A DNA stretch of 64,000 nucleotides from Dysgonomonas sp. UBA7710 (GCF_002482385.1 NZ_DLFW01000043.1:1-64000); one strand, 5' to 3'; positions 27,261-35,290 are shown, numbered from the stretch's first letter. The notes: generated from the sequence alone by a model not told the origin. Numbers and translations are program-made.

Positions 27261-27334
27261 TTTTAACATTATACAGTTAATTGATGCAAAAAGACGACAG
27301 GTAATTATAGTTGCCAATTTTCGTGAGTTTGCCC
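27261..27334. repeat. Dispersed 75-bp upstream element, copy 2
   Basis: Partner of 23197-23271. It ends 76 bp before the S9 peptidase start. Confidence 0.5.
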
Positions 27335-27377
27335 CATGTCTGTAGTCTTATATGTTGTGTGTATTGTAAAAAACAAA

Positions 27378-27385
27378 TATCTTTG
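27378..27385 (+). promoter_or_regulatory. Putative -7 promoter box of the S9 peptidase
   Basis: TATCTTTG, 25 bp before the ATG. Confidence 0.55.
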
Positions 27386-27409
27386 AACATATAAAATTAA
27401 TTAAACTAT

Positions 27410-29506
27410 ATGAATAAATCAATTATGGCATTATTACTCGGCGCATCAGTAGTTTCGTGTGGCGGTAAGTTTTCCGCAAAAATAGAAAACACGGAAAAAG
27501 ATGCACCCCTGATCGGCAAAGCGACCGTAAAAGTAGAAAACGGCATCATGACCCCCGAAGTACTTTACAGTTTTGGGCGCGTTTCGGATGTACAGGTTTC
27601 TCCTGATAAATCAAAAGTACTTTACGGAGTTACTTATGTAAGTATCGAGCAAAACAAGACTAACCGGGAGTTATTTACGATGAATATCGATGGCTCGGAC
27701 AAAAAGCAGATTACCCAAACTGCCAAAAGTGAGAATAATGCTATATGGATAAAAGGAGGCTCCAAAATAGCGTTTCTTAGTAGCGAAAGCGGCTCTTCGC
27801 AGATATGGGAAATGGATTCCGATGGCAGTGGACGGGTGCAGATAAGCGATATAGAAGGCGGTGTCAACGGTTTTTCTTATTCGCCTGATGAAAAGAAAAT
27901 TCTATACATTAAAAACATAAAGTTTGGAGAACGTACTGCCGATAAATATCCCGATCTGCCCGAGGCATCGGGACGTATTATAGATGACCTGATGTATAAA
28001 CACTGGTCGGAATGGGTAGAAGAAATCCCTCACAGCTTTGTTGCCGATTATGATGGTACAAAAATGACGGAGGGCACAGATATATTAGGTGATGAACCTT
28101 ACGAATGCCCTATGCTTCCATTCGGAGGAACAGAGCAGTTGGCTTGGAGCCCCGATAGCAAATCGATAGCATATACATGCCGTAAGAAAAAAGGATTGGA
28201 ATACGCCTTGTCTACCAACTCCGACATCTATCTTTATAATATAGATACCAAAGAAACAAAGAATCTTACCGAAGGTATGATGGGATATGATATCAATCCT
28301 GTTTTCTCTCCCGACGGCAAATACATTGCATGGCAAAGCATGGAGCGTGACGGATACGAATCCGACAAGAACCGGATGTTTGTTATGAATCTGGCTACCA
28401 ACGAGAAGATCTATGTAACCGAAAAATTTGATTATAATACAGATTATCTGGCTTGGAACGATAACGAGAGTATCTATTTTGTATCATGCGTAGAGGCTAA
28501 AACTCACCTGTTTAAAGCTTTTGTACATACTAAAGAAATAAACCGGATAACAAAAGGTGACTACGATTATGAATCTTTCGGTATAGCCGGAGACAAACTG
28601 ATCGCAATACGCCATTCACTGTCGGCGCCAAATGAAATATATTCGGTAAATACATCCAATGGAGAAGCTACCGAATTGAGCTTTGAGAATAAAGAAATAC
28701 TAAGCCAGCTAAAAATGGGCAAAGTAGAAGAACGTTGGATAGCCACCACCGATGGAAAGAAAATGCTGACATGGATTGTTTATCCGCCAAACTTTGACCC
28801 GAATAAGAAATATCCGGCCCTTCTATATTGTCAGGGCGGACCTCAAAGTACAGTGAGCCAATTTTGGTCCTATCGCTGGAATCTACAGATGATGGCTGCA
28901 AACGGATATATTATCGTAGCCCCTAACCGCAGAGGCCTTCCGGGTTTTGGACAGGAATGGCTGGAGCAGATCAGTAAAGATTATGGCGGACAGAATATGA
29001 AAGATTATCTTTCGGCTATAGATGCTATGGCTAAAGAGCCTTTTGTGAACGCAGACAAACTTGGTTGTACAGGCGCAAGCTATGGTGGCTTCTCCGTATA
29101 TTGGCTGGCGGGCAACCACAATAAACGGTTCAAAGCATTCCTCGCCCATGCCGGTATCTTCAATGTGGAAGCACAATATCTCGAGACAGAAGAGATGTGG
29201 TTCGCCAATTGGGATCTGGGAGGTTCTTTCTGGGACAGGAGCAATTCTATCGCACAACGTTCGTATGCTAACTCTCCGCACAAATTTGTGGAGAAATGGG
29301 ATACTCCGATAATGATTACGCACGGGGAACTGGATTACCGCATACTGGCATCCCAGGGCATGATGGCATTTAATGCTGCTAAGTTGAGAGGCATTCCTGC
29401 CCGCATGCTTATATATCCTAATGAAAACCACTGGATAGCACAGCCTCAAAACGGTATATTATTCCAAAGAGAGTTCTTCCGTTGGTTCGACACTTATCTG
29501 AAATAG
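27410..29506 (+). CDS. S9 family (prolyl oligopeptidase-type) peptidase lipoprotein, DPP5-like
   Basis: A 698-aa exported serine peptidase that releases dipeptides or acyl-aminoacyl units in the periplasm or at the cell surface. Lipobox VVSC gives a lipidated Cys near residue 17. Residues about 45-420 form a seven-bladed TolB/DPP-like propeller (repeated SPDxKxIxY motifs); about 450-698 is the alpha/beta-hydrolase domain with nucleophile Ser557 (GASYGG), Asp642 (HGELDYR) and His674 (NENHWI). The closest characterised type I recall is Porphyromonas DPP5. A strong terminator follows. Confidence 0.93.
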   Translation: MNKSIMALLLGASVVSCGGKFSAKIENTEKDAPLIGKATVKVENGIMTPEVLYSFGRVSDVQVSPDKSKVLYGVTYVSIEQNKTNRELFTMNIDGSDKKQITQTAKSENNAIWIKGGSKIAFLSSESGSSQIWEMDSDGSGRVQISDIEGGVNGFSYSPDEKKILYIKNIKFGERTADKYPDLPEASGRIIDDLMYKHWSEWVEEIPHSFVADYDGTKMTEGTDILGDEPYECPMLPFGGTEQLAWSPDSKSIAYTCRKKKGLEYALSTNSDIYLYNIDTKETKNLTEGMMGYDINPVFSPDGKYIAWQSMERDGYESDKNRMFVMNLATNEKIYVTEKFDYNTDYLAWNDNESIYFVSCVEAKTHLFKAFVHTKEINRITKGDYDYESFGIAGDKLIAIRHSLSAPNEIYSVNTSNGEATELSFENKEILSQLKMGKVEERWIATTDGKKMLTWIVYPPNFDPNKKYPALLYCQGGPQSTVSQFWSYRWNLQMMAANGYIIVAPNRRGLPGFGQEWLEQISKDYGGQNMKDYLSAIDAMAKEPFVNADKLGCTGASYGGFSVYWLAGNHNKRFKAFLAHAGIFNVEAQYLETEEMWFANWDLGGSFWDRSNSIAQRSYANSPHKFVEKWDTPIMITHGELDYRILASQGMMAFNAAKLRGIPARMLIYPNENHWIAQPQNGILFQREFFRWFDTYLK

Positions 29507-29528
29507 AATATTAAGATTCATTATATAA

Positions 29529-29563
29529 AAAAGCTTATCAGACAGGTGGTCTGATAAGCTTTT
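29529..29563 (+). terminator. Rho-independent terminator of the S9 peptidase gene
   Basis: Perfect 15-bp stem (29529-29543 and 29549-29563) with 5-nt loop and adjoining T run, 22 bp after the stop. Confidence 0.9.
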
Positions 29564-29705
29564 GCTTTTATAGAAATACAGACTTGAACTACGATATAAA
29601 GGATATAGATATAAGAATTCTTTTCATTCGTTTTCCATATTAAATAAAATCTATATTATTTTCATAATATATCCTATTATTTATATATCATTCTTCTTGT
29701 TTTAC

Positions 29706-29713
29706 TAAATTTG
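29706..29713 (+). promoter_or_regulatory. Putative -7 promoter box before a small ORF
   Basis: TAAATTTG, 34 bp before the ATG at 29748. Confidence 0.4.
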
Positions 29714-29747
29714 CAGTCGAGACTTACACTAAGAATAGAGATGGAAA

Positions 29748-29882
29748 ATGGATATAATTATAGTACGATTGGCCGATTCCGAGTCAATAAGGATATCTTT
29801 TGTAGAGATTTTAGACAAAAAGGATACCATACTTCCTAAATGTTATACCATATTTCCACTAGATGAAAATTGTAAAGAATGA
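29748..29882 (+). CDS. Possible 44-residue small protein
   Basis: Reads MDIIIVRLADSESIRISFVE and ends FPLDENCKE. It sits between its own promoter-like box and that of the AraC-type gene, with spacing normal for this genome. The alternating hydrophobic start looks protein-like, but no family is recognised and it could be a remnant of a longer gene. A second overlapping frame from 29741 encodes 32 residues. Confidence 0.3.
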   Translation: MDIIIVRLADSESIRISFVEILDKKDTILPKCYTIFPLDENCKE

Positions 29883-29887
29883 TGTTA

Positions 29888-29895
29888 TATATTTG
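29888..29895 (+). promoter_or_regulatory. Putative -7 promoter box of the AraC-type regulator
   Basis: TATATTTG, 32 bp before the ATG. Confidence 0.5.
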
Positions 29896-29926
29896 CACCC
29901 GATATTAGAGGAGAGACAAGACTGAG

Positions 29927-30826
29927 ATGGAAGACAAGACGAAAATGTACGGAGAAAAAAGATCTCTGTCAAAGGACAAGAAAAACTCTGTATATTCTTT
30001 TGGATATGACTTTAATATTTGTATGGGAGAGAGCGCTCTTCCCGTTACATATACCCAGACATATCTTCCCATAGGAATCTTAGGACTTTGTACAGAAGGA
30101 TCCGCTATAATAGATGTATATATGCACGAACACCGTTTGTCGAAAGGTGAGTTAATGGTGATTCTCCCCGGACAAATAGTTTCGTTGAAAAGTAAGAGCC
30201 CTGATTTTTCGATCAATTATTTTACGGTATCGCATCTGTTAATAAACGATGTTCTTAGTGGAGTCGCACGCCTTTCTCCTTTATTCTTTATACATATGAG
30301 AAGGAAGTATCACTATAAGCTATCCAAAGATGAAGTATACCGGTTTTCTGAATACTACAATCTTATATATAGCTGGGTGAAACCGGCCGACAATCTATTC
30401 CAGAGGGAATATATAGTCAATCTGCTGAGGCTTTTCTATCTTGATCTTTATAATAATTACAGGAACAATCTACTATCTAAAAATGCCATTAGGGATATTG
30501 ATAGCCGGAAAGAAAAGATCACATACGATTTCTTTCTTCTGATAATGCAATATTTCAGAGAAAACAGAGAGATTGCTTTCTATGCAGAGAAACTTCATAT
30601 AACGCCCAAATATCTGACTTCGGTAGTAAAAGATGTTAGTGGCAGGCCGGCAAAGGATTGGATCGTAGAATATAGCATTATGGAGATAAAATCGCTGTTA
30701 AAGAATCCGGCATTGAATATACAGGAGATAACCGTAAAGACCAACTTTTCGAATCAGACTTCTTTAAGTAGATTTTTTAAGAAACATACAGGTCTGTCTC
30801 CTACACAATACAGGATGGATAAATAA
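29927..30826 (+). CDS. AraC family transcriptional regulator
   Basis: A 299-aa regulator with an N-terminal ligand or dimer domain (about residues 20-165) and a C-terminal double HTH (about 200-298): EIAFYAEKLHITPKYLTSVVKDVSGRPAKDW and LNIQEITVKTNFSNQTSLSRFFKKHTGLSPTQYR. The target genes cannot be read; it is flanked by the S9 peptidase and a FISUMP surface protein gene. The usual pattern HxxxLSPxxLSRxFK is well kept, so it should bind DNA. Confidence 0.93.
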   Translation: MEDKTKMYGEKRSLSKDKKNSVYSFGYDFNICMGESALPVTYTQTYLPIGILGLCTEGSAIIDVYMHEHRLSKGELMVILPGQIVSLKSKSPDFSINYFTVSHLLINDVLSGVARLSPLFFIHMRRKYHYKLSKDEVYRFSEYYNLIYSWVKPADNLFQREYIVNLLRLFYLDLYNNYRNNLLSKNAIRDIDSRKEKITYDFFLLIMQYFRENREIAFYAEKLHITPKYLTSVVKDVSGRPAKDWIVEYSIMEIKSLLKNPALNIQEITVKTNFSNQTSLSRFFKKHTGLSPTQYRMDK

Positions 30827-30862
30827 GAATAAACAATATAATATATATGTAGTTTTGTAAAG

Positions 30863-30917
30863 TTTGTGTTAAGGTTGGGTCCTGTGAGTCGAGAGATTCG
30901 CAGGACTCATTATTTTT
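30863..30917 (+). ncRNA. Putative small RNA unit, copy 2
   Basis: TAGTTTTG box at 30850-30857, conserved leader TTGTGTTAAGGTTGGG, then a hairpin GTCCTGtGAGTC-GAGA-GATTCgCAGGAC and a T-rich end. The hairpin sequence differs from copy 1 although the 30 nt before it are the same. It converges with copy 3. Confidence 0.5.
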
Positions 30918-30935
30918 CAGCTAAAAATTGTTTCT

Positions 30936-30986
30936 GAAAACAGAAAGGCACATGCTCACGCATATGCCATCCCAACCTTAAGACAA
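30936..30986 (-). ncRNA. Putative small RNA unit, copy 3
   Basis: On the minus strand, TAGTTTTT (30992-30999) is followed by ATTTGTCTTAAGGTTGGG, a hairpin GGCATATGC-GTGA-GCATGTGCC (30947-30968) and TTTCTGTTTT. The box and leader are less exact than in copies 1 and 2. Because copies 2 and 3 are inverted about 90 bp apart, a 155-bp MITE with terminal inverted repeats is the alternative. Confidence 0.4.
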
Positions 30987-31026
30987 ATTAAAAAAACTAC
31001 ACAGAGTAGATAATATTTATACTGAA

Positions 31027-32481
31027 TTATTCTTTTATGCAACGTACCGAACTTCCTTTAGCCCTATTATCTGTTGCGTCGACCTGAATGTAATAGGGTT
31101 TAAAAAACAGTCTATATACGGTACTGTAAAAAGCCGTTGCCGACCAGTTATACCCTTCCAGCCCCACCATTGTCAGATTCCCGGTAGCCGGGTCACGGTA
31201 TCCGGCCGCCGGATAATATCCCGCTACAGGCCATTCCTCTCCCTTACCTTTATCGAAAGCAGGGCCACTGCCCCCTAAACCATTCCAGGGAGAATTGCTT
31301 CCCGTCCCGCTGCGTGGTACACGCCAGCCTTTCGGGCAAGGGTCATAAGTACCCTTAGTATTATCTGTATCATTCCACAAATAGTTATTAGTTGTACCCG
31401 AGTTACTATACCAATCCTGATTACCCTCAGTACTATAATAAAATGTATATGGATTAATAATAGAAGCCGGCATATTAAGGCTATTACTCACTTTGCTCTT
31501 TCCTATAGCAACATTACCTCCGGAAAAAGTATAAAGTGCGATTTCTAAATTATCATCTACAGCTGAAGAACCGGGGAACGGGTCTTTTCTTCCCCATTGA
31601 TAAAGCAAGCCTAATGAACCGATATTGCCCGGCGTCGTATTTATCGCACCTAAGTTGCGGTCCATGAATATTATATCATTATACACTTTCTCTCCGGCCA
31701 ATACTTCAGGGTCATAATTCGTTACCCATATATGCCAGCTCCAGCGTATTACATCATTTATTCTCACAGCTACGACCGCATTCCCCTGCAGATTATTGCT
31801 ATTGGTTGTAACCCTCAGCATTGAGGCTGCGCCTTTATCCCCTGATGCAAGAGTAACTTCCTTTATCAAGTCTTTTTTATCTTCCCATAATAACTCAACG
31901 CTAACGGTTCCCTGCAACCCGACTTCATTCAGATTCAACAACTGATTCCAGACAGCATAGGCCTTCATAACAGGAATATCAATTGTTTTATTAAAGCCAA
32001 CAATAAAAGAATTAGAAAGCTTTAAGCCGGCAGGATCTGTCATACTGGATGGAGCAGTCTCTACAGGAACACTACCCGGGTTATCCCTGGTAGGTATACT
32101 ATCCGAAGCCGCTTTCAACATTCCCCATTTCTCCCCGTCCCATAAATATAGCCCGGGAATGAAAGGACTTGTTTTAGTCATATTATAAACCAGCAGACCT
32201 ATATTTTTCGATTTCTCACTATCATACCCTGTCTCTGTCGGATTAACAAACGGCTCTAAGGTTTTCAAATTTACCAATGCCACTCGAGGCAAAATAAAGC
32301 CTCCTGTTTTACATGTTACATTATCGGCATCCGGTTCCTGTTCTTTTAGCTGCAATAGTCCTGCTTTGGCGGGCGCCTCTCCCAATCCTATTGTAACCTG
32401 CGATTGCAGATCAATTGTGTGAAGTGCTAATGTAACAAACCCCAATAAAGTGAATCTGAGTGTTCTTGAGCAAGTTTTCAT
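31027..32481 (-). CDS. FISUMP-domain surface protein
   Basis: A 484-aa exported protein with signal peptide (ending near DLQSQVTIG). The N-terminal 100 residues are paralogous to the gene at 21936. A middle region (about 150-270) looks Ig-like, and the C-terminal part carries FISUMP-type marks: IIFMDRNLGAI, YQWGRKDPFPG, YDPCPKGWRVP and the end GSSVRCIKE. Such proteins are surface-exposed or secreted in Bacteroidetes; ligand unknown. It is divergent from the S24-type repressor, with 372 bp of AT-rich DNA between them. Confidence 0.85.
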   Translation of the reverse strand: MKTCSRTLRFTLLGFVTLALHTIDLQSQVTIGLGEAPAKAGLLQLKEQEPDADNVTCKTGGFILPRVALVNLKTLEPFVNPTETGYDSEKSKNIGLLVYNMTKTSPFIPGLYLWDGEKWGMLKAASDSIPTRDNPGSVPVETAPSSMTDPAGLKLSNSFIVGFNKTIDIPVMKAYAVWNQLLNLNEVGLQGTVSVELLWEDKKDLIKEVTLASGDKGAASMLRVTTNSNNLQGNAVVAVRINDVIRWSWHIWVTNYDPEVLAGEKVYNDIIFMDRNLGAINTTPGNIGSLGLLYQWGRKDPFPGSSAVDDNLEIALYTFSGGNVAIGKSKVSNSLNMPASIINPYTFYYSTEGNQDWYSNSGTTNNYLWNDTDNTKGTYDPCPKGWRVPRSGTGSNSPWNGLGGSGPAFDKGKGEEWPVAGYYPAAGYRDPATGNLTMVGLEGYNWSATAFYSTVYRLFFKPYYIQVDATDNRAKGSSVRCIKE

Positions 32482-32772
32482 ATATGAATAAAATTATTTT
32501 CGTTTGCATCATTATGTATGTAGCTCCTCTCCATATAGAAATATTCCTAGCCATGGGATAACCCATTAAAATACAAGTTATTATTTTGCATAGTAACTAA
32601 GAAGCGTATTTGTATATTTTGTGATTTCCTATTAAAATTTCCGCAAATTTAAAGAAATATTTCTCAATTAAAAGCAAATAATATGAAATAATTCTACATT
32701 AACCATTTTTTGCTTTATCTTTATTTCACAAGCAAAAAAAATTAACTTTTTTGGTATTTCAAGAATTAAAGT

Positions 32773-32780
32773 TATTTTTG
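32773..32780 (+). promoter_or_regulatory. Putative -7 promoter box of the S24-type repressor
   Basis: TATTTTTG, 73 bp before the ATG. The rest of the 32482-32853 gap is AT-rich; I see no other supported feature. Confidence 0.4.
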
Positions 32781-32853
32781 TTAGAAATCTTACAAACTAT
32801 ATTGCAATTATACCTCAATAGGTATAGCCATAATTCATTATCGATTACACTCA

Positions 32854-33567
32854 ATGAGCAAAAACCTAACTCAAAAGGACAGAATTATACAGTTTATAGA
32901 CAAACGGGGGATTAGTAAAAATAAGTTCTACAACCAGACTGGAGTCTCTAACGGTACTCTCGACAAGAAAAGCGGCATAACCGGCGACACAATAGCTAAA
33001 ATATATGCTGCATACCCTGAAATAAATCTGGAATGGCTTATTTCGGGTGAAGGTGAAATGATAAAATCGTCGATATTCTGGTTATACGACAACCTACAAT
33101 CGGTACGGGAACAGTATGCCGCTGTAATGAATATAGACCCGGCGACTGTCTCTGACAAAAATCTGCTCAAGGCAGAATCTCCTCTGGAGTTTATACCCAT
33201 ATTCTCCTATAAAGGATCGCATAAATGCCATGGATATCTATCCATACCCAATTTAAGTTCATGTGATGGCGCCGGATTTGTGAAAACAGACAGCATGTAC
33301 CCATTGATTAAACCGGGAGATATCGTATGTTATAGAACAGCAAATCACACCAACGACATATATTGGGGTGAAATGTATATCGTATATCTTACCATCGATG
33401 GAGAAGAATTTCTCACCATTAAGAATCTGGATAAATCCGATGTGGCTGATGACTATATACGGCTTTCCGGATACAATCAGAAATATCATCCAAAAGATGT
33501 ACCCATAGATAGTATACAATGGAAAGCGATAGTGAAGGCCTGTATCAACTACAATACTATAATATAA
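32854..33567 (+). CDS. S24 family (CI/LexA-like) transcriptional repressor
   Basis: A 237-aa protein with an N-terminal HTH (about residues 8-60; FIDKRGISKNKFYNQTGVSNGTLDKKSGI) and a C-terminal S24 peptidase-like domain (about 112-230). The nucleophile Ser147 (KTDSMYPLIKPGDIV) and a candidate general-base Lys190 (FLTIKNL) are present, so RecA-stimulated self-cleavage is possible. This architecture is typical of phage and mobile-element repressors in Bacteroidales, but no phage genes are nearby. It may regulate the divergent FISUMP gene. Confidence 0.87.
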   Translation: MSKNLTQKDRIIQFIDKRGISKNKFYNQTGVSNGTLDKKSGITGDTIAKIYAAYPEINLEWLISGEGEMIKSSIFWLYDNLQSVREQYAAVMNIDPATVSDKNLLKAESPLEFIPIFSYKGSHKCHGYLSIPNLSSCDGAGFVKTDSMYPLIKPGDIVCYRTANHTNDIYWGEMYIVYLTIDGEEFLTIKNLDKSDVADDYIRLSGYNQKYHPKDVPIDSIQWKAIVKACINYNTII

Positions 33568-33940
33568 AGCAATCAATCAAACATTTATCCGCGTAATTAT
33601 CGGGGAGGCTTCACTTGCCGCGCGTCAGCCTGCGCCCTTAGTTTCATGGACGGGATACGCGTCCGGGGCAGGGCTATTAAGTTCTCTACTTTGTTCTGTT
33701 ATTTTCTGCTGTCATTGGCTCCGCTTCGCTCTGCCGAACGTTGTTTCTGAGTGGAACGAAGGATCTCTTTCGATTAAGGAGATGTTTGCCTCGCCTTCGC
33801 TTCGGCGATTTTGGCTCCGCCGATTTTCAATTCAATTCACTCCGTTCAACATGACACAGAGGGTAAAAAAAATCAGAACTTAACAGCCCTGCCATCCGGA
33901 GAAAATGCCTAAAAAACGAAAACTCATACTCTATCACATA
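33568..33940. other. Repeat-mosaic intergenic stretch without a gene
   Basis: GC-rich words at 33600-33690, a TTCTGAG-type repeat at 33748-33783, GCCTCGCCTTCGCTTCGGC at 33788-33806 (also at 26940) and the 26-bp inverted copy at 33810-33835 of 26682-26707. The mosaic matches the one in the 26.6-27.2 kb gap. No coding frame is supported. Confidence 0.55.
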
Positions 33941-33943
33941 AGA

Positions 33944-33974
33944 AGGGATACCCTATATCGTTTAAAGTATCCCT
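33944..33974 (-). terminator. Hairpin after the MaoC gene
   Basis: AGGGATAC (33944-33951) and GTATCCCT (33967-33974) form an 8-bp stem with a 15-nt loop, 28 bp past the MaoC stop. The T run is weak, so termination is uncertain. Confidence 0.4.
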
Positions 33975-34001
33975 CCCTTATATTATCTGTAAGATTTCTT
34001 G

Positions 34002-34469
34002 CTAACTATTGAAGTGGTATAGAAATATTACATTTTCTTCCAATGCATTCTTCGGACAGTCTTTTATTTCCAGAACAACTTTCAATTCGGCTTTGGCTAT
34101 TCCTCTCAGGTTAACAAGCGATGCCAGAGTAACCCGCAGACGTACTTCACTGTCGACAACTACTGCCTGATTAAATTTCAGCTTTTCGATACCGTAATTT
34201 ATCAGCATCTTTATATTGTTCACCTCTATTATCTGGTCCCAAAGATAAGGCAGGATAGATACCATGAGATAACCATGCGCAATTGTACTTTTGAAAGGAC
34301 TCTCCACCTTCGCTCTTTCCTCATCCACATGAATCCATTGATAATCAAGCGTAGCTTCTGCAAATTTGTTGATACGGTCCTGAGATATCTTCAGCCAGTC
34401 AGAAGTTCCCAGTTCTTTTCCTACATACTGCTCAAAATCGGCATAGGAATTAATTATAAGTTTAGCCAT
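34002..34469 (-). CDS. MaoC-like (R)-hydratase
   Basis: A 155-aa hot-dog-fold protein that hydrates enoyl-CoA or a similar thioester. The catalytic pair is present: Asp42 and His47 in LDYQWIHVDEERA, followed by SPFKSTIAHGYLMVS, where the second His is the usual hydratase-2 context. The physiological substrate is unknown. No fatty-acid genes are adjacent. Confidence 0.9.
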   Translation of the reverse strand: MAKLIINSYADFEQYVGKELGTSDWLKISQDRINKFAEATLDYQWIHVDEERAKVESPFKSTIAHGYLMVSILPYLWDQIIEVNNIKMLINYGIEKLKFNQAVVVDSEVRLRVTLASLVNLRGIAKAELKVVLEIKDCPKNALEENVIFLYHFNS

Positions 34470-34617
34470 AATAGTTAATTAACAAATACGGCATAAAAAT
34501 ATCTATATTAAACGATATTACCAAATAAACGCAATAAGGATTATAAAATTAACTATATTTTAATCGATTGGCTCGCTGCCTTTATTATAATCGGTTTCAG
34601 GCAACATTATTAAATAT

Positions 34618-34640
34618 AAAACCTGACAAACCTGACAACT
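34618..34640. repeat. Dispersed ACCTGACAA repeat, copy 4
   Basis: AAAACCTGACAAACCTGACA. It lies in the 945-bp gap between the MaoC gene and cbiL, whose left half (34470-34980) otherwise holds only AT-rich sequence and copy 5. Confidence 0.7.
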
Positions 34641-34811
34641 TTTCCTCATTCTCTCCACTTTTAAATAGAGGATAGGATTGATAATTTTAATAGGCTTTAG
34701 CCAAATCCTTTCCGGCTAAAGTCTGTCTCAAGGAACCTTTTATTCACATCTTAAAAGACGTGGTAATTCATAGGTCTTTACAATCCAGTCCCGCGAGGAA
34801 GTTAGAGAGGT

Positions 34812-34833
34812 TAAAACTTGACAAACCTGACAC
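34812..34833. repeat. Dispersed ACCTGACAA repeat, copy 5
   Basis: AAAACTTGACAAACCTGACA, 194 bp after copy 4 in the same orientation; the paired layout echoes copies 1 and 2. Confidence 0.7.
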
Positions 34834-34981
34834 TATTTTCTTCTTTTTTTATATGTCCACTTTTCCTCCCTATTTTTTCTACTTCAATACATCAAAGAGC
34901 TATAAGCTATCAGTTAAGGGCTAAATACATAGATAAAGTTATTTCATATACATTATATAAATCTTTATAAAGTTATTTCCA

Positions 34982-34989
34982 TATCTTTG
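34982..34989 (+). promoter_or_regulatory. Putative -7 promoter box of the left cobalamin operon
   Basis: TATCTTTG directly before the riboswitch; transcription would begin near 34996. Confidence 0.65.
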
Positions 34990-34996
34990 CACTAAG

Positions 34997-35290
34997 TTTT
35001 GGTGTTACAGATCCGCGTTGCCGGACGAGTAATTAAAAGGGAATCAGGTGCAAATCCTGAACAGACCCGCTGCTGTAAGCTCTTTTCAGTGAGCAGTTAA
35101 CAGTCATCAGTTAACAGTAATGCAATCTGAAAACAGTTTTTGGACAATACTCAAACCACTGATTGACAGTTATCAGTCATCAGCTATCAGTTAACAGTTT
35201 TTTGACTGTTTACTGTTAACTGCCCACTGTTAACTGAATGTCGGGAAGGCCGTTCAAAAATGGAGCAAGTCAGAAAACCTGCCGGAACAT
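34997..35290 (+). promoter_or_regulatory. Cobalamin riboswitch (left)
   Basis: Binds adenosylcobalamin or a related corrinoid and lowers expression of the operon that follows. Conserved blocks in order: GGGAATCAGGTGCAAATCC, GACCCGCTGCTGTAA, CCACTG, GGGAAGG and GTCAGAAAACCTGCC. Two stretches between these blocks (35091-35120 and 35165-35236) are built from 7-nt units of CAGTTAA/CAGTCAT type and their complements, able to fold on each other. 35073-35194 matches 51281-51402 (inverted) at 120 of 122 positions. The element ends about 125 nt before cbiL. Confidence 0.92.

Noticed and set aside
28883..29449. 188-codon minus-strand open frame opposite the S9 peptidase
   Set aside because: Antisense to the catalytic domain, whose Ser-Asp-His triad is intact on the plus strand.
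32854..33567. Prophage suggested by the S24-type repressor
   Set aside because: No other phage gene (structural, lysis, replication, integrase) is nearby; a lone repressor does not support a prophage.
35091..35236. CRISPR-like appearance of regularly spaced CAGTTAAC words
   Set aside because: The period is 7 nt with no spacers and the units lie within a riboswitch; there are no cas genes.
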